DNA of 64,000 nucleotides. Origin: Gilvimarinus gilvus. Lineage in GTDB: Bacteria; Pseudomonadota; Gammaproteobacteria; Pseudomonadales; Cellvibrionaceae. The notes below the pieces were generated by a model. That model searched no databases. It had not been told where the DNA came from and was given only the letters and a program-made list of their open reading frames with translations. The stretch spans positions 16,611 through 80,610 of the forward strand of contig NZ_JAULRU010000692.1 in assembly GCF_030518155.1 (NCBI RefSeq). The letters run 5' to 3'. Made by a program: the position numbers and the translations under genes. Shown here piece by piece: positions 1 through 9,934 of this stretch (within the stretch, counting starts at the first letter, position 1; every line of letters starts with the position of its first letter).

Positions 1-107
1 CCCATGGCGGGCGTATCCGCCAGCCCGGCAAATTTTTCAGCGAAGCTTAGGCAAGTGACTGCACTAAGTACGACTGCTAAGAGGCATTTTATCCAGAGTA
101 ATTTCAT
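1..107 (-). CDS. N-terminus of a secreted alpha-galactosidase-like protein (probable GH27), cut by the window edge
   Basis: An ATG at 107 opens a frame that runs off the left edge after 35 full codons. It encodes a clear signal peptide (MKLLWIKCLL, then a hydrophobic stretch ending LSFAE) followed by KFAGLADTPAMG. In GH27 alpha-galactosidases the mature protein typically starts with a stretch like LA.TPPMGWNSWN, so the visible end matches the point where the GH27 catalytic barrel begins. The gene lies 11 bases downstream of the GH5 mannanase stop, on the same strand, which suggests one operon. Removing galactose side chains would fit a galactomannan locus. The family call rests on about 10 residues and is an inference; the secreted start itself is well supported. 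Confidence 0.62.
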   Translation of the reverse strand, partial: MKLLWIKCLLAVVLSAVTCLSFAEKFAGLADTPAM

Positions 108-118
108 GGCTCGATCCA

Positions 119-1438
119 TTATTGTTTATTGGTCAATGCTTGGTAGTGTTGGTTAATAATACTGAGCGTGCTTGCATCACTGGCAAAGACAGAATTCAAG
201 CCTTGCGCCTCTTGCGGTGGATCGCCAAAAAAGTCATCGCCCGGCTGCCACATAAAATCTTCGCGCTGGGTTTGGCCAAAGCCGCCCCACGCCCAAAAGT
301 TGGAGCCGGCAAATGGACCTTGGGCCTGTTGATCGTGTTCTATTGCGTCAAACACAAAGCGATAGAACGAGTCCCGGTATTGGGTGCTGTCTGCGCGGGT
401 AAACTTACCACCGTCACGCTCAACCCCAAACTCTTCCAGCACAATGGGCTTATTCAGGCGGTTGGCAATAGCAACATGCGTGTTTATATAATCGGTTGCC
501 CGCGCTTTAGCGGTGCTAAAGGTTGCCTCAGGCTGGGTGGCGTCATACCAGCTCCAGTTTTTGATCCACATATGAAAGGTGAGATAGTCGACATTGTCAC
601 TGGCGTGGGAGCGCTCAAATAAATCGGCATCTCCCAAAGTGCCCATGGCGCCTTCGTTGCCGGTGCTCACCAACTGCTGTGGTGCCAGCGCTTTAATAAA
701 GCCGGCGGTAGTATCGACCCATTCGGCAAACGCTGGGTAGAATGGCCGACCGTCAGCGTCGCTGCCTGGGCGTGGCTCGTTGGCCAGCTGCCAAGACATG
801 ATGGTAGGATCAGCGGAGTACGGCTTCTCAGTGACGGTATTGGTACGGGTAACAATACGCTCAATCACCTTGCGGTAGAGCTTTTGCGCTTCCGGCAGGC
901 GATAGAACATCGCCGAGTTTTGCATAAACGGGTCCCACTTACCGATTACATCCGGGTCGAGCACTTCATTACCGGTAAACCAGGCCACATATTGCGACAT
1001 GCCGCCCGACCACTGCCAAAAGTTGTTTAAATAGAGCACGGCCTTCATATCTCGCTTAGCCATTTCAGCCAGTAAAAAATCCAGCCCGAGCAGAAGGTTT
1101 TCGTTTAAGTCGCCGTTTTCGTTTTCCACAATGGCCGGTTTAACGGCGCGCATAAGGGTGCTATCTTCGGACGCGGCCAATACGCGGAGGTTTGTCACTC
1201 CTTTGTCAGCCAACAGGTCCAACTCTTTCAGCAGACGCTCACGGTCGCCACCTTGCGGCGCACCGAGATAAGCGCCGTACCACATATTGGCACCGACGTA
1301 ATGGTAGGGCTCGCCATTGAGAACAAACTCCGTGCCTTCAACACGCACAAATCCTGAAGATTTCTCTGCACTGTATTCGGTATCAACACACGCACTGACG
1401 CAGAATATTATTATAGAAAGAAGTATGGGCAACCTCAT
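119..1438 (-). CDS. GH5-family endo-beta-1,4-mannanase, lipoprotein
   Basis: The 439-residue product starts with a lipoprotein signal (lipobox VSAC, Cys17), so it is probably anchored in the outer membrane. The GH5 barrel shows the acid/base motif WQLANEP (Glu221) and the nucleophile motif VLEEFG (Glu336). The sequence around FHMWIKNWSWYD and FWAWGGFG resembles the GH5_7 mannanase subfamily. It would hydrolyse mannan or galactomannan outside the cell to short oligosaccharides. It is the fourth gene of the minus-strand run after the symporter, GH130 and epimerase, and the probable GH27 gene follows 11 bases later. The mannanase call depends on residue patterns plus strong context; another GH5 beta-mannosidase activity is possible. 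Confidence 0.85.
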   Translation of the reverse strand: MRLPILLSIIIFCVSACVDTEYSAEKSSGFVRVEGTEFVLNGEPYHYVGANMWYGAYLGAPQGGDRERLLKELDLLADKGVTNLRVLAASEDSTLMRAVKPAIVENENGDLNENLLLGLDFLLAEMAKRDMKAVLYLNNFWQWSGGMSQYVAWFTGNEVLDPDVIGKWDPFMQNSAMFYRLPEAQKLYRKVIERIVTRTNTVTEKPYSADPTIMSWQLANEPRPGSDADGRPFYPAFAEWVDTTAGFIKALAPQQLVSTGNEGAMGTLGDADLFERSHASDNVDYLTFHMWIKNWSWYDATQPEATFSTAKARATDYINTHVAIANRLNKPIVLEEFGVERDGGKFTRADSTQYRDSFYRFVFDAIEHDQQAQGPFAGSNFWAWGGFGQTQREDFMWQPGDDFFGDPPQEAQGLNSVFASDASTLSIINQHYQALTNKQ

Positions 1439-1513
1439 AAAACACCTATCTCTGTATTGTTATCGTTATCCGGAAGCCGCTCCGCAATTGCGCAACTCAC
1501 CGCTCAGTTTTAC

Positions 1514-1541
1514 ATCTGACATCAGACTTCCGACGTCAGAC
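1514..1541. repeat. Four degenerate 7-bp repeats at the epimerase stop codon
   Basis: The units are atctgac, atcagac, ttccgac and gtcagac, each ending in gac. The stop codon of the epimerase gene (TCA on the plus strand at 1536-1538) lies inside the last unit. The 15-mer cttccgacgtcagac (1527-1541) is repeated exactly at 54529-54543, about 53 kb away. The function is unknown. Confidence 0.7.
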
Positions 1542-2759
1542 TTTTTCCTGCAACAATTTCGCCGCTTCAATCATCGCTCTACCGTTATGGTAGGGGCCTT
1601 TCCAAAAACCAACTTTGTAGTCACGGTCTTCATCAATTTCATCGAGACTACAGTGCCAGTTCCACTCGCCATGCTCATGATCAAGTTGGTATTGTTGAAT
1701 AAAGCTCCACAGCATTTGCGCATTGCGCAAATAACTCTCATCCTGACTGAGCTTCCAGGCATACAAAAAGCCCACCATAGCCTCAGCCTGCACCCACCAA
1801 ACGCGATCGCGATGCACCTTACCGGTGGCTTTGACTTCGCCATCGAGTACCGCGCCAAATTCGTCCAGGGCCTCGCGTTGACAGGTACGCGCCAACGCCA
1901 AAATATCGGGCAGCAGACGCTCTATCCGATCTTTGTCATCCAACGACACTAAGGCTTTGTACAATAGCCAGGCACATTCAATATCGTGACCGTAGGTAAA
2001 TTCAGGGGAGTGATCATTCCAGTTCGCTCCCATAAACATTCGCAAGTGGAAGCTGTCACGGTTAATCATGTACTTATCGATCAAGTCGATACCGTAGGCC
2101 AGAGCCAGACCCACCTCAACAGTGCGATGCACCTGATACAGTTTGGTGTAAGCCTCCACCACGTGCAGGTGGGTATTCATGGTCTTGGGGTAGTTCAGAT
2201 CTTTTTCACTTAAGCGAACGTCATCAATGACGCCCCAATGGCGCGTGTAAGCTTCGAGATAACCCTCACCTTCGCGGTCAACACAGTGCTGTTCGATTAG
2301 TGCAAAACACTGCATAGCCGCTTCGAGCGCCGACTGGTCGCCACACATTTCGACGTATGCCGCCAGTGCATAAATGACAAACGCCTGGGCGTAAACTTGC
2401 TTTTTGTCATCGCACACCGAGCCGTCGGGATTGAGCGACCAAAAGTAGCCGCCCGCCTGGGCGTCGAAAAAATAACGCTGTATATAAGCGAACGCACGCT
2501 CGGCGCCGGCGCGGTATTCAGGGTTGCCGGTGTAGTGCGCCGCCTCGCTGAAAAACCACAAGATACGAGCATTCAGTACAAGCCCTTTAGGTGCACTGTT
2601 ATTAATGCGGTTGTCTTGACTGATCTCTGCCGCGAAACCGCCAAACGTGTTGTCTATGCCATAGCGCAGCCACCAGCGAGCAATGTTGTCCAGTTCGGCA
2701 TCACAGGCCGCGGCACTGAGCGCCACGCTAGAAGGTTGTGTGGTATCGGCTTGCTGCAT
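1536..2759 (-). CDS. Mannobiose/cellobiose 2-epimerase (AGE family)
   Basis: This 407-residue protein has the (alpha/alpha)6 AGE-family pattern. Expected catalytic histidines are visible in MNTHLHVVEAY (His197/199), YGHDIECAW (His258) and GPYHNGR (His391), as in cellobiose 2-epimerases. Its likely job is to convert beta-1,4-mannobiose to mannosyl-glucose, the substrate of the adjacent GH130 phosphorylase; this pairing is known from Bacteroides and Ruminococcus mannan pathways. There is no signal peptide, so it is cytoplasmic. The ATG overlaps the GH130 stop by one base (TAATG), implying translational coupling. The stop codon lies within a small heptamer repeat. The substrate is inferred from the neighbours. 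Confidence 0.88.
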   Translation of the reverse strand: MQQADTTQPSSVALSAAACDAELDNIARWWLRYGIDNTFGGFAAEISQDNRINNSAPKGLVLNARILWFFSEAAHYTGNPEYRAGAERAFAYIQRYFFDAQAGGYFWSLNPDGSVCDDKKQVYAQAFVIYALAAYVEMCGDQSALEAAMQCFALIEQHCVDREGEGYLEAYTRHWGVIDDVRLSEKDLNYPKTMNTHLHVVEAYTKLYQVHRTVEVGLALAYGIDLIDKYMINRDSFHLRMFMGANWNDHSPEFTYGHDIECAWLLYKALVSLDDKDRIERLLPDILALARTCQREALDEFGAVLDGEVKATGKVHRDRVWWVQAEAMVGFLYAWKLSQDESYLRNAQMLWSFIQQYQLDHEHGEWNWHCSLDEIDEDRDYKVGFWKGPYHNGRAMIEAAKLLQEKV

Positions 2760-3940
2760 TACTGAAATTCACCCAGCACTTTAAGGTTGGCGTCAATCAG
2801 TTGGTTGCGAACAGCGACCGAGGCCGCTGAACGCAAGCCATCTTCAGGTGTGTTTTTGCAATAATCGACAAGCTTTGCAACGGTCGTGGTCGCCACATGC
2901 ATACGGGTGTCGGATGATGCGTAGTAAATAAATACATCGTTATTTTCATTCACAATCCAACCGTTAGCGAAGGTCACGTTCGATACATCGCCCACGCGCT
3001 CATCACCTTGAGGCGCAATGAAATGGCCGCCCGGGCGGTGCGTCACAACCCACGGCCTGTCCAGCTCGGTCATAAACATATAAAGCACGTAACGCAAACC
3101 AGCAGCGGTATTGCGCACACCGTGAGCCAGGTGCAACCACCCATCTGCGGTTTTAATCGGTGCCGGGCCCTGACCATTTTTTACTTCTTTAATGGTGTGA
3201 TATTCCTTACCATCGACAATAACCTCGTCTTTGATTTCAGCGTTTTCCATAGAGTCGCTCAAACCCCAGCCAACACCACCACCGGAACCCACACTGATAA
3301 AACCATCTTGCGGGCGGGTGTACATGGCGTATTTGCCATCGACAAATTCCGGATGCAATACAACGTTGCGCTGCTGGCCCGAATAGGTGATTAAATCCGG
3401 TAGGCGTTCCCAGGTCACCAGATCTTTGCTTCGCGCGATACCACACTGAGCCTCTGCCGCGGATAAATCGTTGGGCTGATTTTCGTCTTTGCGCTCGGTG
3501 CAAAACAGACCGTAAATATAGCCGTCTTCGTGCTGAGTCAGGCGCATATCGTAGACATTGGTGTCCGGGCGATCAGTTTCCGGCAGGGTAATGGGGTGAT
3601 CCCAGAAGCGAAAATTATCCACACCATTGGGGCTTTCAGCAATGGCGAAGAAACTCTTGCGGTCATCGCCCTCGACACGCACCGCCAGAATGTAGCGCCC
3701 CTGCCAGTAAAGCGCACCGGCATTAAATGCGGCATTAATTCCCTGACGCTGCATCAAGTGCGGGTTGCTCGCTTCATTCAAATCGTAGCGCCAAAAAATC
3801 GGGGCGTGCTCAGCGGTAACAATGGGGTTCTGCCAGCGGTCGTATATACCGTTGCCTGCGGCGGCTTTTTGGTTGGGGCGACTCACCAAGGCTTCGTGAT
3901 CTGCCAACAATTGTCGAACACGTGTTTTAAATTCACTCAT
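2759..3940 (-). CDS. GH130 4-O-beta-D-mannosyl-D-glucose phosphorylase
   Basis: The 393-residue length is near that of characterised mannosylglucose phosphorylases (about 390). Family features include [13 protein letters not shown] near the N-terminus, the probable catalytic Asp in [13 protein letters not shown], and a phosphate-binding region with [17 protein letters not shown] and GGGVGWG. The enzyme would phosphorolyse mannosyl-glucose to mannose-1-phosphate and glucose in the cytoplasm, saving ATP. It lies between the symporter (89-base gap) and the epimerase (1-base overlap). A candidate LacI operator sits 28 bases upstream of its ATG, so it may also have its own regulated promoter. Confidence 0.9.
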   Translation of the reverse strand: MSEFKTRVRQLLADHEALVSRPNQKAAAGNGIYDRWQNPIVTAEHAPIFWRYDLNEASNPHLMQRQGINAAFNAGALYWQGRYILAVRVEGDDRKSFFAIAESPNGVDNFRFWDHPITLPETDRPDTNVYDMRLTQHEDGYIYGLFCTERKDENQPNDLSAAEAQCGIARSKDLVTWERLPDLITYSGQQRNVVLHPEFVDGKYAMYTRPQDGFISVGSGGGVGWGLSDSMENAEIKDEVIVDGKEYHTIKEVKNGQGPAPIKTADGWLHLAHGVRNTAAGLRYVLYMFMTELDRPWVVTHRPGGHFIAPQGDERVGDVSNVTFANGWIVNENNDVFIYYASSDTRMHVATTTVAKLVDYCKNTPEDGLRSAASVAVRNQLIDANLKVLGEFQ

Positions 3941-3967
3941 GGTTACTTCCTAACTCTCTAGCGGGAC

Positions 3968-3981
3968 TGAAACCGATTACC
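3968..3981. promoter_or_regulatory. Candidate LacI-family operator upstream of the GH130 gene
   Basis: TGAAACCGATTACC is an imperfect 14-bp palindrome with the CG centre typical of LacI/GalR operators. It closely resembles the sites at 5957-5970, 6065-6078 and 8414-8427. It lies in the 89-base gap between the symporter and GH130 genes. Confidence 0.6.
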
Positions 3982-4029
3982 CCGCCGGGTGTAAATAAGC
4001 AGGGGAAGCCGGTAACTTCCCATAGCGTT

Positions 4030-5895
4030 TTAAGATTCTATTTTTGGTAAGTACTGCGCGGGTGTGTCTTCGGGGTAGTCGTGCAGACGACACCACCAGA
4101 AACGCCACAAATACAAACTGGTGAGCGCCAGGACCAGCATCGACGCCATAAATTGCGGCCAGTGCTGGATGATCATAAAGATCGGAGCCGCCACCATAGA
4201 CGTCTGCCAGATAATACCCACCACGATATTACCAAGGTCACGGGCGAGATCCGTATTGCGCGAGAGCTCTGGGTGGTCTTTTACCGCTTCGCGGTATACC
4301 GGGCCCCAAAAACCCCACGGCCGTACACGGATATAAAACGTTTTCAGTACTTGCATATCGTCGGCCGGGCTCAGCAATGAACCGGCAACACACGCGATTA
4401 AACATCCCGCAAAAATCCAGGGGAAGGCGTATACCGGCGCCAGGTCGAATTCGAACATCGCTTGCGCCACCTGAATAACAATCAAAATAACCAGCCCCGA
4501 TGCCATACCGCAAAAGTAGCCAACCCCATTGAACCGCCACCAGAACCACTTGAGCACATTAGAAGCGGTGTAGGCGCCATAGAATGCGCTAACAATCCAC
4601 TGAATAATGGTATTGAGCGAGGGAATAAACAAACCGATAACCACACCCAGCGCGACAAAAAGCACCGAGACTATGTAGCTGACCTTCACGTACTCTTTGT
4701 CTTCGGCGTCGGGCTTGATGTAACGTTTATAAATGTCGTTAACAATGTAAGCTGGCGCTGCATTGGTGGTGGCCGCAAACGTCGACATAAAAGCGGCCAG
4801 TAAGCCGGCGATCAACAAACCTAATAGGCCCGGCGGCACAAAGTTTTTCATGGCGAACGGCAGAATCTGCTCGAAGTCGACATCCGGCCCCATCGCGTTG
4901 AGTTCATCCATAAAAAACACCAGCGCCAAAACGGTCAGACCGGCAATCAACATGTAACGCGGGAAGAACAAAGCCACATTGACAAAGCCGCTCATTTTGG
5001 CGGCCTCGGTAGGCGAGCGCGCCGATAAAATGCGCTGCATATCGTAGTTGGGCGCAGGCCCCATGAGACTTTTCAACACGCCCGAAAACAGCATCAACAT
5101 AAAGAAGATGGTAAAGGGCGAGTAGCCGTCGTCTAGAATTTTGGTATTGGCAGCATCGAGCGTACCGGACCAGTCGAGGTTCAAATCCCAGCCGAAGCCG
5201 ACGCGGGTCCAATCTTCTGGCACCACGGCGGCGAGCATTTCCGGCGACACCTTTTGCATGGCAATAATGCCCACGGCAATACACGCCACAGTCATAATAA
5301 AAAACTGCAGGACTTCCGTGAACACCACACTGAACATACCGCCTTTAACCACATACACGGTGGTCAACGCGGTAATGATTAAGCCGTAATAAATGTCGTT
5401 GGTGGTGGGGTCGCTGGATAATTCCCACGGCAAAAAAACGGAGGCGAATTTACCGATACCGATAAACCCGTACGCGAGAAAACCGACCACGTTAACCAGT
5501 GCGAACAGCACCACAATCAAATGCGAGAGTTTCGCGCCGCGCCCCTCGCCGAAGCGGAAGGTAATCCACTCGGCCCCGGTCAGCACGCCCGAGCGACGCA
5601 ACCAAACCGAGAGAAACACCATCAGGAATATCTGATTAAAGACGGGCCACAGCCAGGGAATATAAATACTGGATAAGCCGTAGACGAACAGCAAATACAC
5701 CAACCACATGGTGCCGGAGATATCGAACATACCCGATGCATTGGACAAGCCCAAGGTATACCAACGCAATTTATTGCCACCTAAAAAGTAGCTGCGAATA
5801 TTTTTTGAGGCGCGACTGGAAATCCAGAAGCCGATAAAAATGGTGGCCAGAATATAAGCGGCAATCACCATCACGTCGATAAGAGCGAGTTGCAT
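4030..5895 (-). CDS. Sodium:solute symporter (SSS family), probable mannooligosaccharide importer
   Basis: The product is an inner-membrane protein of about 621 residues with some 13-14 hydrophobic segments. SSS hallmarks include the SYFLGGNKLRW segment after TM1, the GLLIAGLLAAFMSTFAATTN segment in the second half, and DIYKRYI after it. I chose the ATG at 5895 (MQLALIDVMV): it places TM1 at the N-terminus as in the family, whereas the longer frame from 5961 adds 22 polar residues and runs into the operator. In this locus it likely imports mannobiose or short mannooligosaccharides with sodium. It is the first gene of the minus-strand catabolic run and is divergent from the LacI gene. Confidence 0.87.
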   Translation of the reverse strand: MQLALIDVMVIAAYILATIFIGFWISSRASKNIRSYFLGGNKLRWYTLGLSNASGMFDISGTMWLVYLLFVYGLSSIYIPWLWPVFNQIFLMVFLSVWLRRSGVLTGAEWITFRFGEGRGAKLSHLIVVLFALVNVVGFLAYGFIGIGKFASVFLPWELSSDPTTNDIYYGLIITALTTVYVVKGGMFSVVFTEVLQFFIMTVACIAVGIIAMQKVSPEMLAAVVPEDWTRVGFGWDLNLDWSGTLDAANTKILDDGYSPFTIFFMLMLFSGVLKSLMGPAPNYDMQRILSARSPTEAAKMSGFVNVALFFPRYMLIAGLTVLALVFFMDELNAMGPDVDFEQILPFAMKNFVPPGLLGLLIAGLLAAFMSTFAATTNAAPAYIVNDIYKRYIKPDAEDKEYVKVSYIVSVLFVALGVVIGLFIPSLNTIIQWIVSAFYGAYTASNVLKWFWWRFNGVGYFCGMASGLVILIVIQVAQAMFEFDLAPVYAFPWIFAGCLIACVAGSLLSPADDMQVLKTFYIRVRPWGFWGPVYREAVKDHPELSRNTDLARDLGNIVVGIIWQTSMVAAPIFMIIQHWPQFMASMLVLALTSLYLWRFWWCRLHDYPEDTPAQYLPKIES

Positions 5896-5956
5896 GAGGT
5901 TTTCCAGTGCCTTTTTATTAAAATTTAGGAAAAATTCGGCTACCGGGTGCCGCCCA

Positions 5957-5970
5957 TGCAACCGGTAACA
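5957..5970. promoter_or_regulatory. Candidate LacI-family operator upstream of the symporter
   Basis: TGCAACCGGTAACA matches the local consensus TGTAACCGGTTACA at 12 of 14 positions. It lies 62 bases upstream of the symporter ATG, in the divergent region shared with the regulator. Confidence 0.55.
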
Positions 5971-6064
5971 GCCAAACGAGTATGGCAGAAAACGATTGAA
6001 TCATGTAACGGATACGCATAGTCCGGAGCAATCTTCCACTGGGTTTAAATCAAGGGATGGCAAA

Positions 6065-6078
6065 TGTAACCGATTACA
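6065..6078. promoter_or_regulatory. Candidate LacI-family operator in the regulator's own leader
   Basis: TGTAACCGATTACA has perfect TGTAA/TTACA arms and is the best palindrome of the set. It lies 95 bases upstream of the proposed GTG start of the LacI gene, suggesting autoregulation. A weaker copy, TGTAACGGATACG, starts at 6004. Confidence 0.62.
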
Positions 6079-6172
6079 CGAAGAATTTCCACTTTTTTCC
6101 GCCACTTATCGCTGCGCGGGCAGTGTGCTAGTATCGCCGCAAGTAAAAACAACAAATCTAAGCGAGCAATTC

Positions 6173-7171
6173 GTGTCCAATATCCGAGATGTTGCCAAAG
6201 AAGCTGGCGTTTCCGTCGCTACCGTGTCACGCGCCCTGAGCGACCCCGAGAAGGTCTCGCAGGCCAGCCTTAACAAGGTACACGCCGCTATCGAACGCGT
6301 GGGCTACCGTCCCAATATGTTGGCTCGCAGCTTCCGCTCAGCCAAAAGTTACGCCGTGGTGGTACTGGTACCCGACATCACCAACCCTTTTTTCTCGCAG
6401 GTTATTCGCTCCATCGAAGACCGGGCCCAACAAAAAGGCTACGCAGTACTGCTGGGTGACACCCGCGGCTTGCCCGAGCGCGAAAAGGAGTATATTCGCC
6501 GGGTGGAAACCCGCATGGCCGATGGTGTGATTCAGCTTCGCCCCGACCAGCCCGGCAACCCAACCGTTATGCCCAGCGACGTTAAGTGCGTCAACGTATG
6601 CGGCTGCGAATCCACCACCGGCCCCCGGGTACGTATTGATAACCGCGGCGCGGCGCGCTCGGTTGTGGAATACCTGATCTCGCTGGGCCACAAACGTATT
6701 GGGGTTATTTCCGGCCTGAAAGACAACCCGCACACCATCGACCGCTTAGCGGGTTATAGCGAGGCTCTGGAAGCGGCGGGGCTAGAGTTTGACCCCGCTT
6801 TGATTGCCGAAGGTGACTACACGACCTGGTCAGGCCTGAACAGCGCCAAACAGTTTTGCCATATGGACAACCGACCTTCGGCCGTTATGTGCATGAACGA
6901 CGAAATGGCCATTGGCGCCATTCAAACGTTTAAAACTCACGGGCTTAAAGTGCCGGAGAACATCTCGGTGACCGGCTTCGATGACATCAGCTACGCCCGC
7001 TACTGCGACCCTAACTTAACCACTGTGGCACAACCTGCCGAAGAAATGGGGAAGCTCGCCATGGATATGTTGCTGCGCTTGATTGAAGGTCAGGAGTTAG
7101 CCCAACAGGAAAATGTTCTGCCAGCCGAGTTTGTGATTCGCAAAAGTACCACCGTCCCCGGCAACAAGTAG
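6173..7171 (+). CDS. LacI/GalR-family transcriptional regulator of the mannan locus
   Basis: The 332-residue protein has an N-terminal helix-turn-helix (IRDVAKEAGVSVATVSRAL) and hinge helix (RPNMLARSFRSAKS), followed by a periplasmic-binding-protein-like ligand domain ending in VTGFDDISYARYCDP. The open frame extends upstream to a TTG at 5996. The GTG at 6173 puts the HTH at residues 4-23, as in the family, and leaves the operator outside the gene, so I prefer it. It is divergent from the symporter operon. The ligand is probably a mannose or mannooligosaccharide derivative, inferred from its neighbours. Confidence 0.88.
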   Translation: MSNIRDVAKEAGVSVATVSRALSDPEKVSQASLNKVHAAIERVGYRPNMLARSFRSAKSYAVVVLVPDITNPFFSQVIRSIEDRAQQKGYAVLLGDTRGLPEREKEYIRRVETRMADGVIQLRPDQPGNPTVMPSDVKCVNVCGCESTTGPRVRIDNRGAARSVVEYLISLGHKRIGVISGLKDNPHTIDRLAGYSEALEAAGLEFDPALIAEGDYTTWSGLNSAKQFCHMDNRPSAVMCMNDEMAIGAIQTFKTHGLKVPENISVTGFDDISYARYCDPNLTTVAQPAEEMGKLAMDMLLRLIEGQELAQQENVLPAEFVIRKSTTVPGNK

Positions 7172-7195
7172 CCATAGGCGCTCGCCATGAGCGCC

Positions 7196-7216
7196 GTTCA
7201 CCGTTCACCGTTCACC
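7196..7216. repeat. 7-bp tandem repeat GTTCACC x3
   Basis: Three perfect copies of gttcacc are followed by gtcac. The array lies between the convergent LacI and mannose-isomerase-like genes. It forms the last codons and stop (7205-7207) of the minus-strand gene, whose C-terminus is therefore encoded by the repeat. Confidence 0.8.
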
Positions 7217-8356
7217 GTCACAATACGCCTGCAACTCCTGCATCAATACCAGCAGGTGATACAGGGTGCTGGCCGGTGCCGTATCTACAATAACCTCGTC
7301 GTGCTCGCCGCGCTGGTCCACATAGGTGCCGGGCGTTGTGCCGCACAGGTAATAATCAAACAAGGTGGCGACGGAGCGTGCCGCCAGTGCCTCAGCGTTG
7401 CTGTCGCCGCGCCTTGCCATTACCAGACAGGACTTTATCAATTCCGTGAGCCCCCAGCAGCGTTTGCTAGACTGCAAAACCGCTCCGCTAGGTGTCACTG
7501 AGTCAAAGACCAAACCGCTGTCGGCTTTATAGCCCAACTCCAACCCGCGGTGAAACAGCACCTGCAGGTATTCATCGACCTCGACACCGGTCAGGCGCTG
7601 ATACCAATCCAGCAACCACACCCATTCAAACATATGGCCGGGCTCAACCACCTGGCCGTCGGCACCGGGGGCAAGACTCCAGTCTTCGTTAAAGAACTCA
7701 AATAGCACACCGCTGTCGGCACTGAAAAATACGGATTTAAATAGCTCAAACATTTGCCCGGCTCGCGCCAGCCACTGCTCATCACCACTGGCTTCATACA
7801 GCGCCATAAAGGCTTCAAACAGGTGCATGTGCGGGTTTTGGCGACGCCAGGAGTATTCGTAATCCCCCTCTTTCCAGCCGCCATTGTCGGTGTAAAAGCG
7901 CGCATCAAAGTGCGCCACCAAAGCCTCGGCTTTGGCCAGCGCCGATGCGTCTTTACTGACCCGGTACTGCCAAGCATAGGCAAGCAGAAAAAAGGCGTGG
8001 TCGTACAGATCCTGGCGTTGATCAAGCACCTCAAACTGCGGATTAAATAAATGAGTGTAGCCTCCACCGGCACTGGGGTGGGCTGCGTGAGTTTCGACAA
8101 AGCTCAACATTCTTGCCCCTATCGCGGCGCCGTCTTCGCACCACCCCATTGATTGCGCTGCGGTAAAAAAGAAGGCCTGACGCGCTTGCACCCGCACCCG
8201 CACGTTAGCCGCAGTATCTACGCCGCCTGTCACATCGAAGCGCTCAATACTGGTACCGAGTTTTGCCACCAGGCTATGTTCGCGCCAAAAAGGAATCGCT
8301 TGGCGCTGAAACCACTGACTCAGTCGCTGGGACTGCTGCTTTAAATCTTTCGACAT
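7205..8356 (-). CDS. AGE-family sugar isomerase, probable D-mannose isomerase
   Basis: This 383-residue (alpha/alpha)6 protein has motifs of the mannose isomerase / YihS branch of the AGE family: RVRVQARQAFFF, RQDLYDHAFFLLAYAW, RRQNPHMHLFEAF and VEPGHMFEWVWLL, which supply the expected Arg and His residues. It is clearly different from the 2-epimerase at 1536-2759. The likely reaction is mannose to fructose in the cytoplasm, feeding free mannose from the mannan pathway into glycolysis. A LacI-type operator lies 58 bases upstream of its ATG. It has no signal peptide. The last three codons lie within a GTTCACC repeat. N-acylglucosamine 2-epimerase is a possible but less likely alternative. Confidence 0.83.
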   Translation of the reverse strand: MSKDLKQQSQRLSQWFQRQAIPFWREHSLVAKLGTSIERFDVTGGVDTAANVRVRVQARQAFFFTAAQSMGWCEDGAAIGARMLSFVETHAAHPSAGGGYTHLFNPQFEVLDQRQDLYDHAFFLLAYAWQYRVSKDASALAKAEALVAHFDARFYTDNGGWKEGDYEYSWRRQNPHMHLFEAFMALYEASGDEQWLARAGQMFELFKSVFFSADSGVLFEFFNEDWSLAPGADGQVVEPGHMFEWVWLLDWYQRLTGVEVDEYLQVLFHRGLELGYKADSGLVFDSVTPSGAVLQSSKRCWGLTELIKSCLVMARRGDSNAEALAARSVATLFDYYLCGTTPGTYVDQRGEHDEVIVDTAPASTLYHLLVLMQELQAYCDGER

Positions 8357-8413
8357 GCGTACGCTACGTCCTTAGAAACGAGATTAAAAAAAGGGGGCAA
8401 TAATGCCTGAATA

Positions 8414-8427
8414 TGTAACCGGTTTCA
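8414..8427. promoter_or_regulatory. Candidate LacI-family operator between the mannose isomerase and 8507 genes
   Basis: TGTAACCGGTTTCA matches the local operator consensus at 13 of 14 positions. It is centred in the divergent region and could control the isomerase (minus strand), the binding-protein-like gene (plus strand) or both. Confidence 0.58.
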
Positions 8428-8506
8428 ATTGTCTAATTCGCCGATAATGCCACCAGACACAGCCAAAATAACGTACAATTTGCTGGCAATTCATGCAAAA
8501 AATAAT

Positions 8507-9888
<1,382 letters not shown>

Positions 9889-9934
9889 TTATTTGGGGGC
9901 GGATACTACAAAAATCGCCATCGGCTTACCAGCC

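Noticed and set aside
122..622. Long plus-strand frames opposite the GH5 mannanase and other genes
   Set aside because: They are antisense shadows of genes with clear family motifs on the other strand.
5996..6172. N-terminal extension of the LacI regulator from a TTG
   Set aside because: It would place 59 unrelated residues before the helix-turn-helix and put the operator inside the gene. The GTG at 6173 fits the family.
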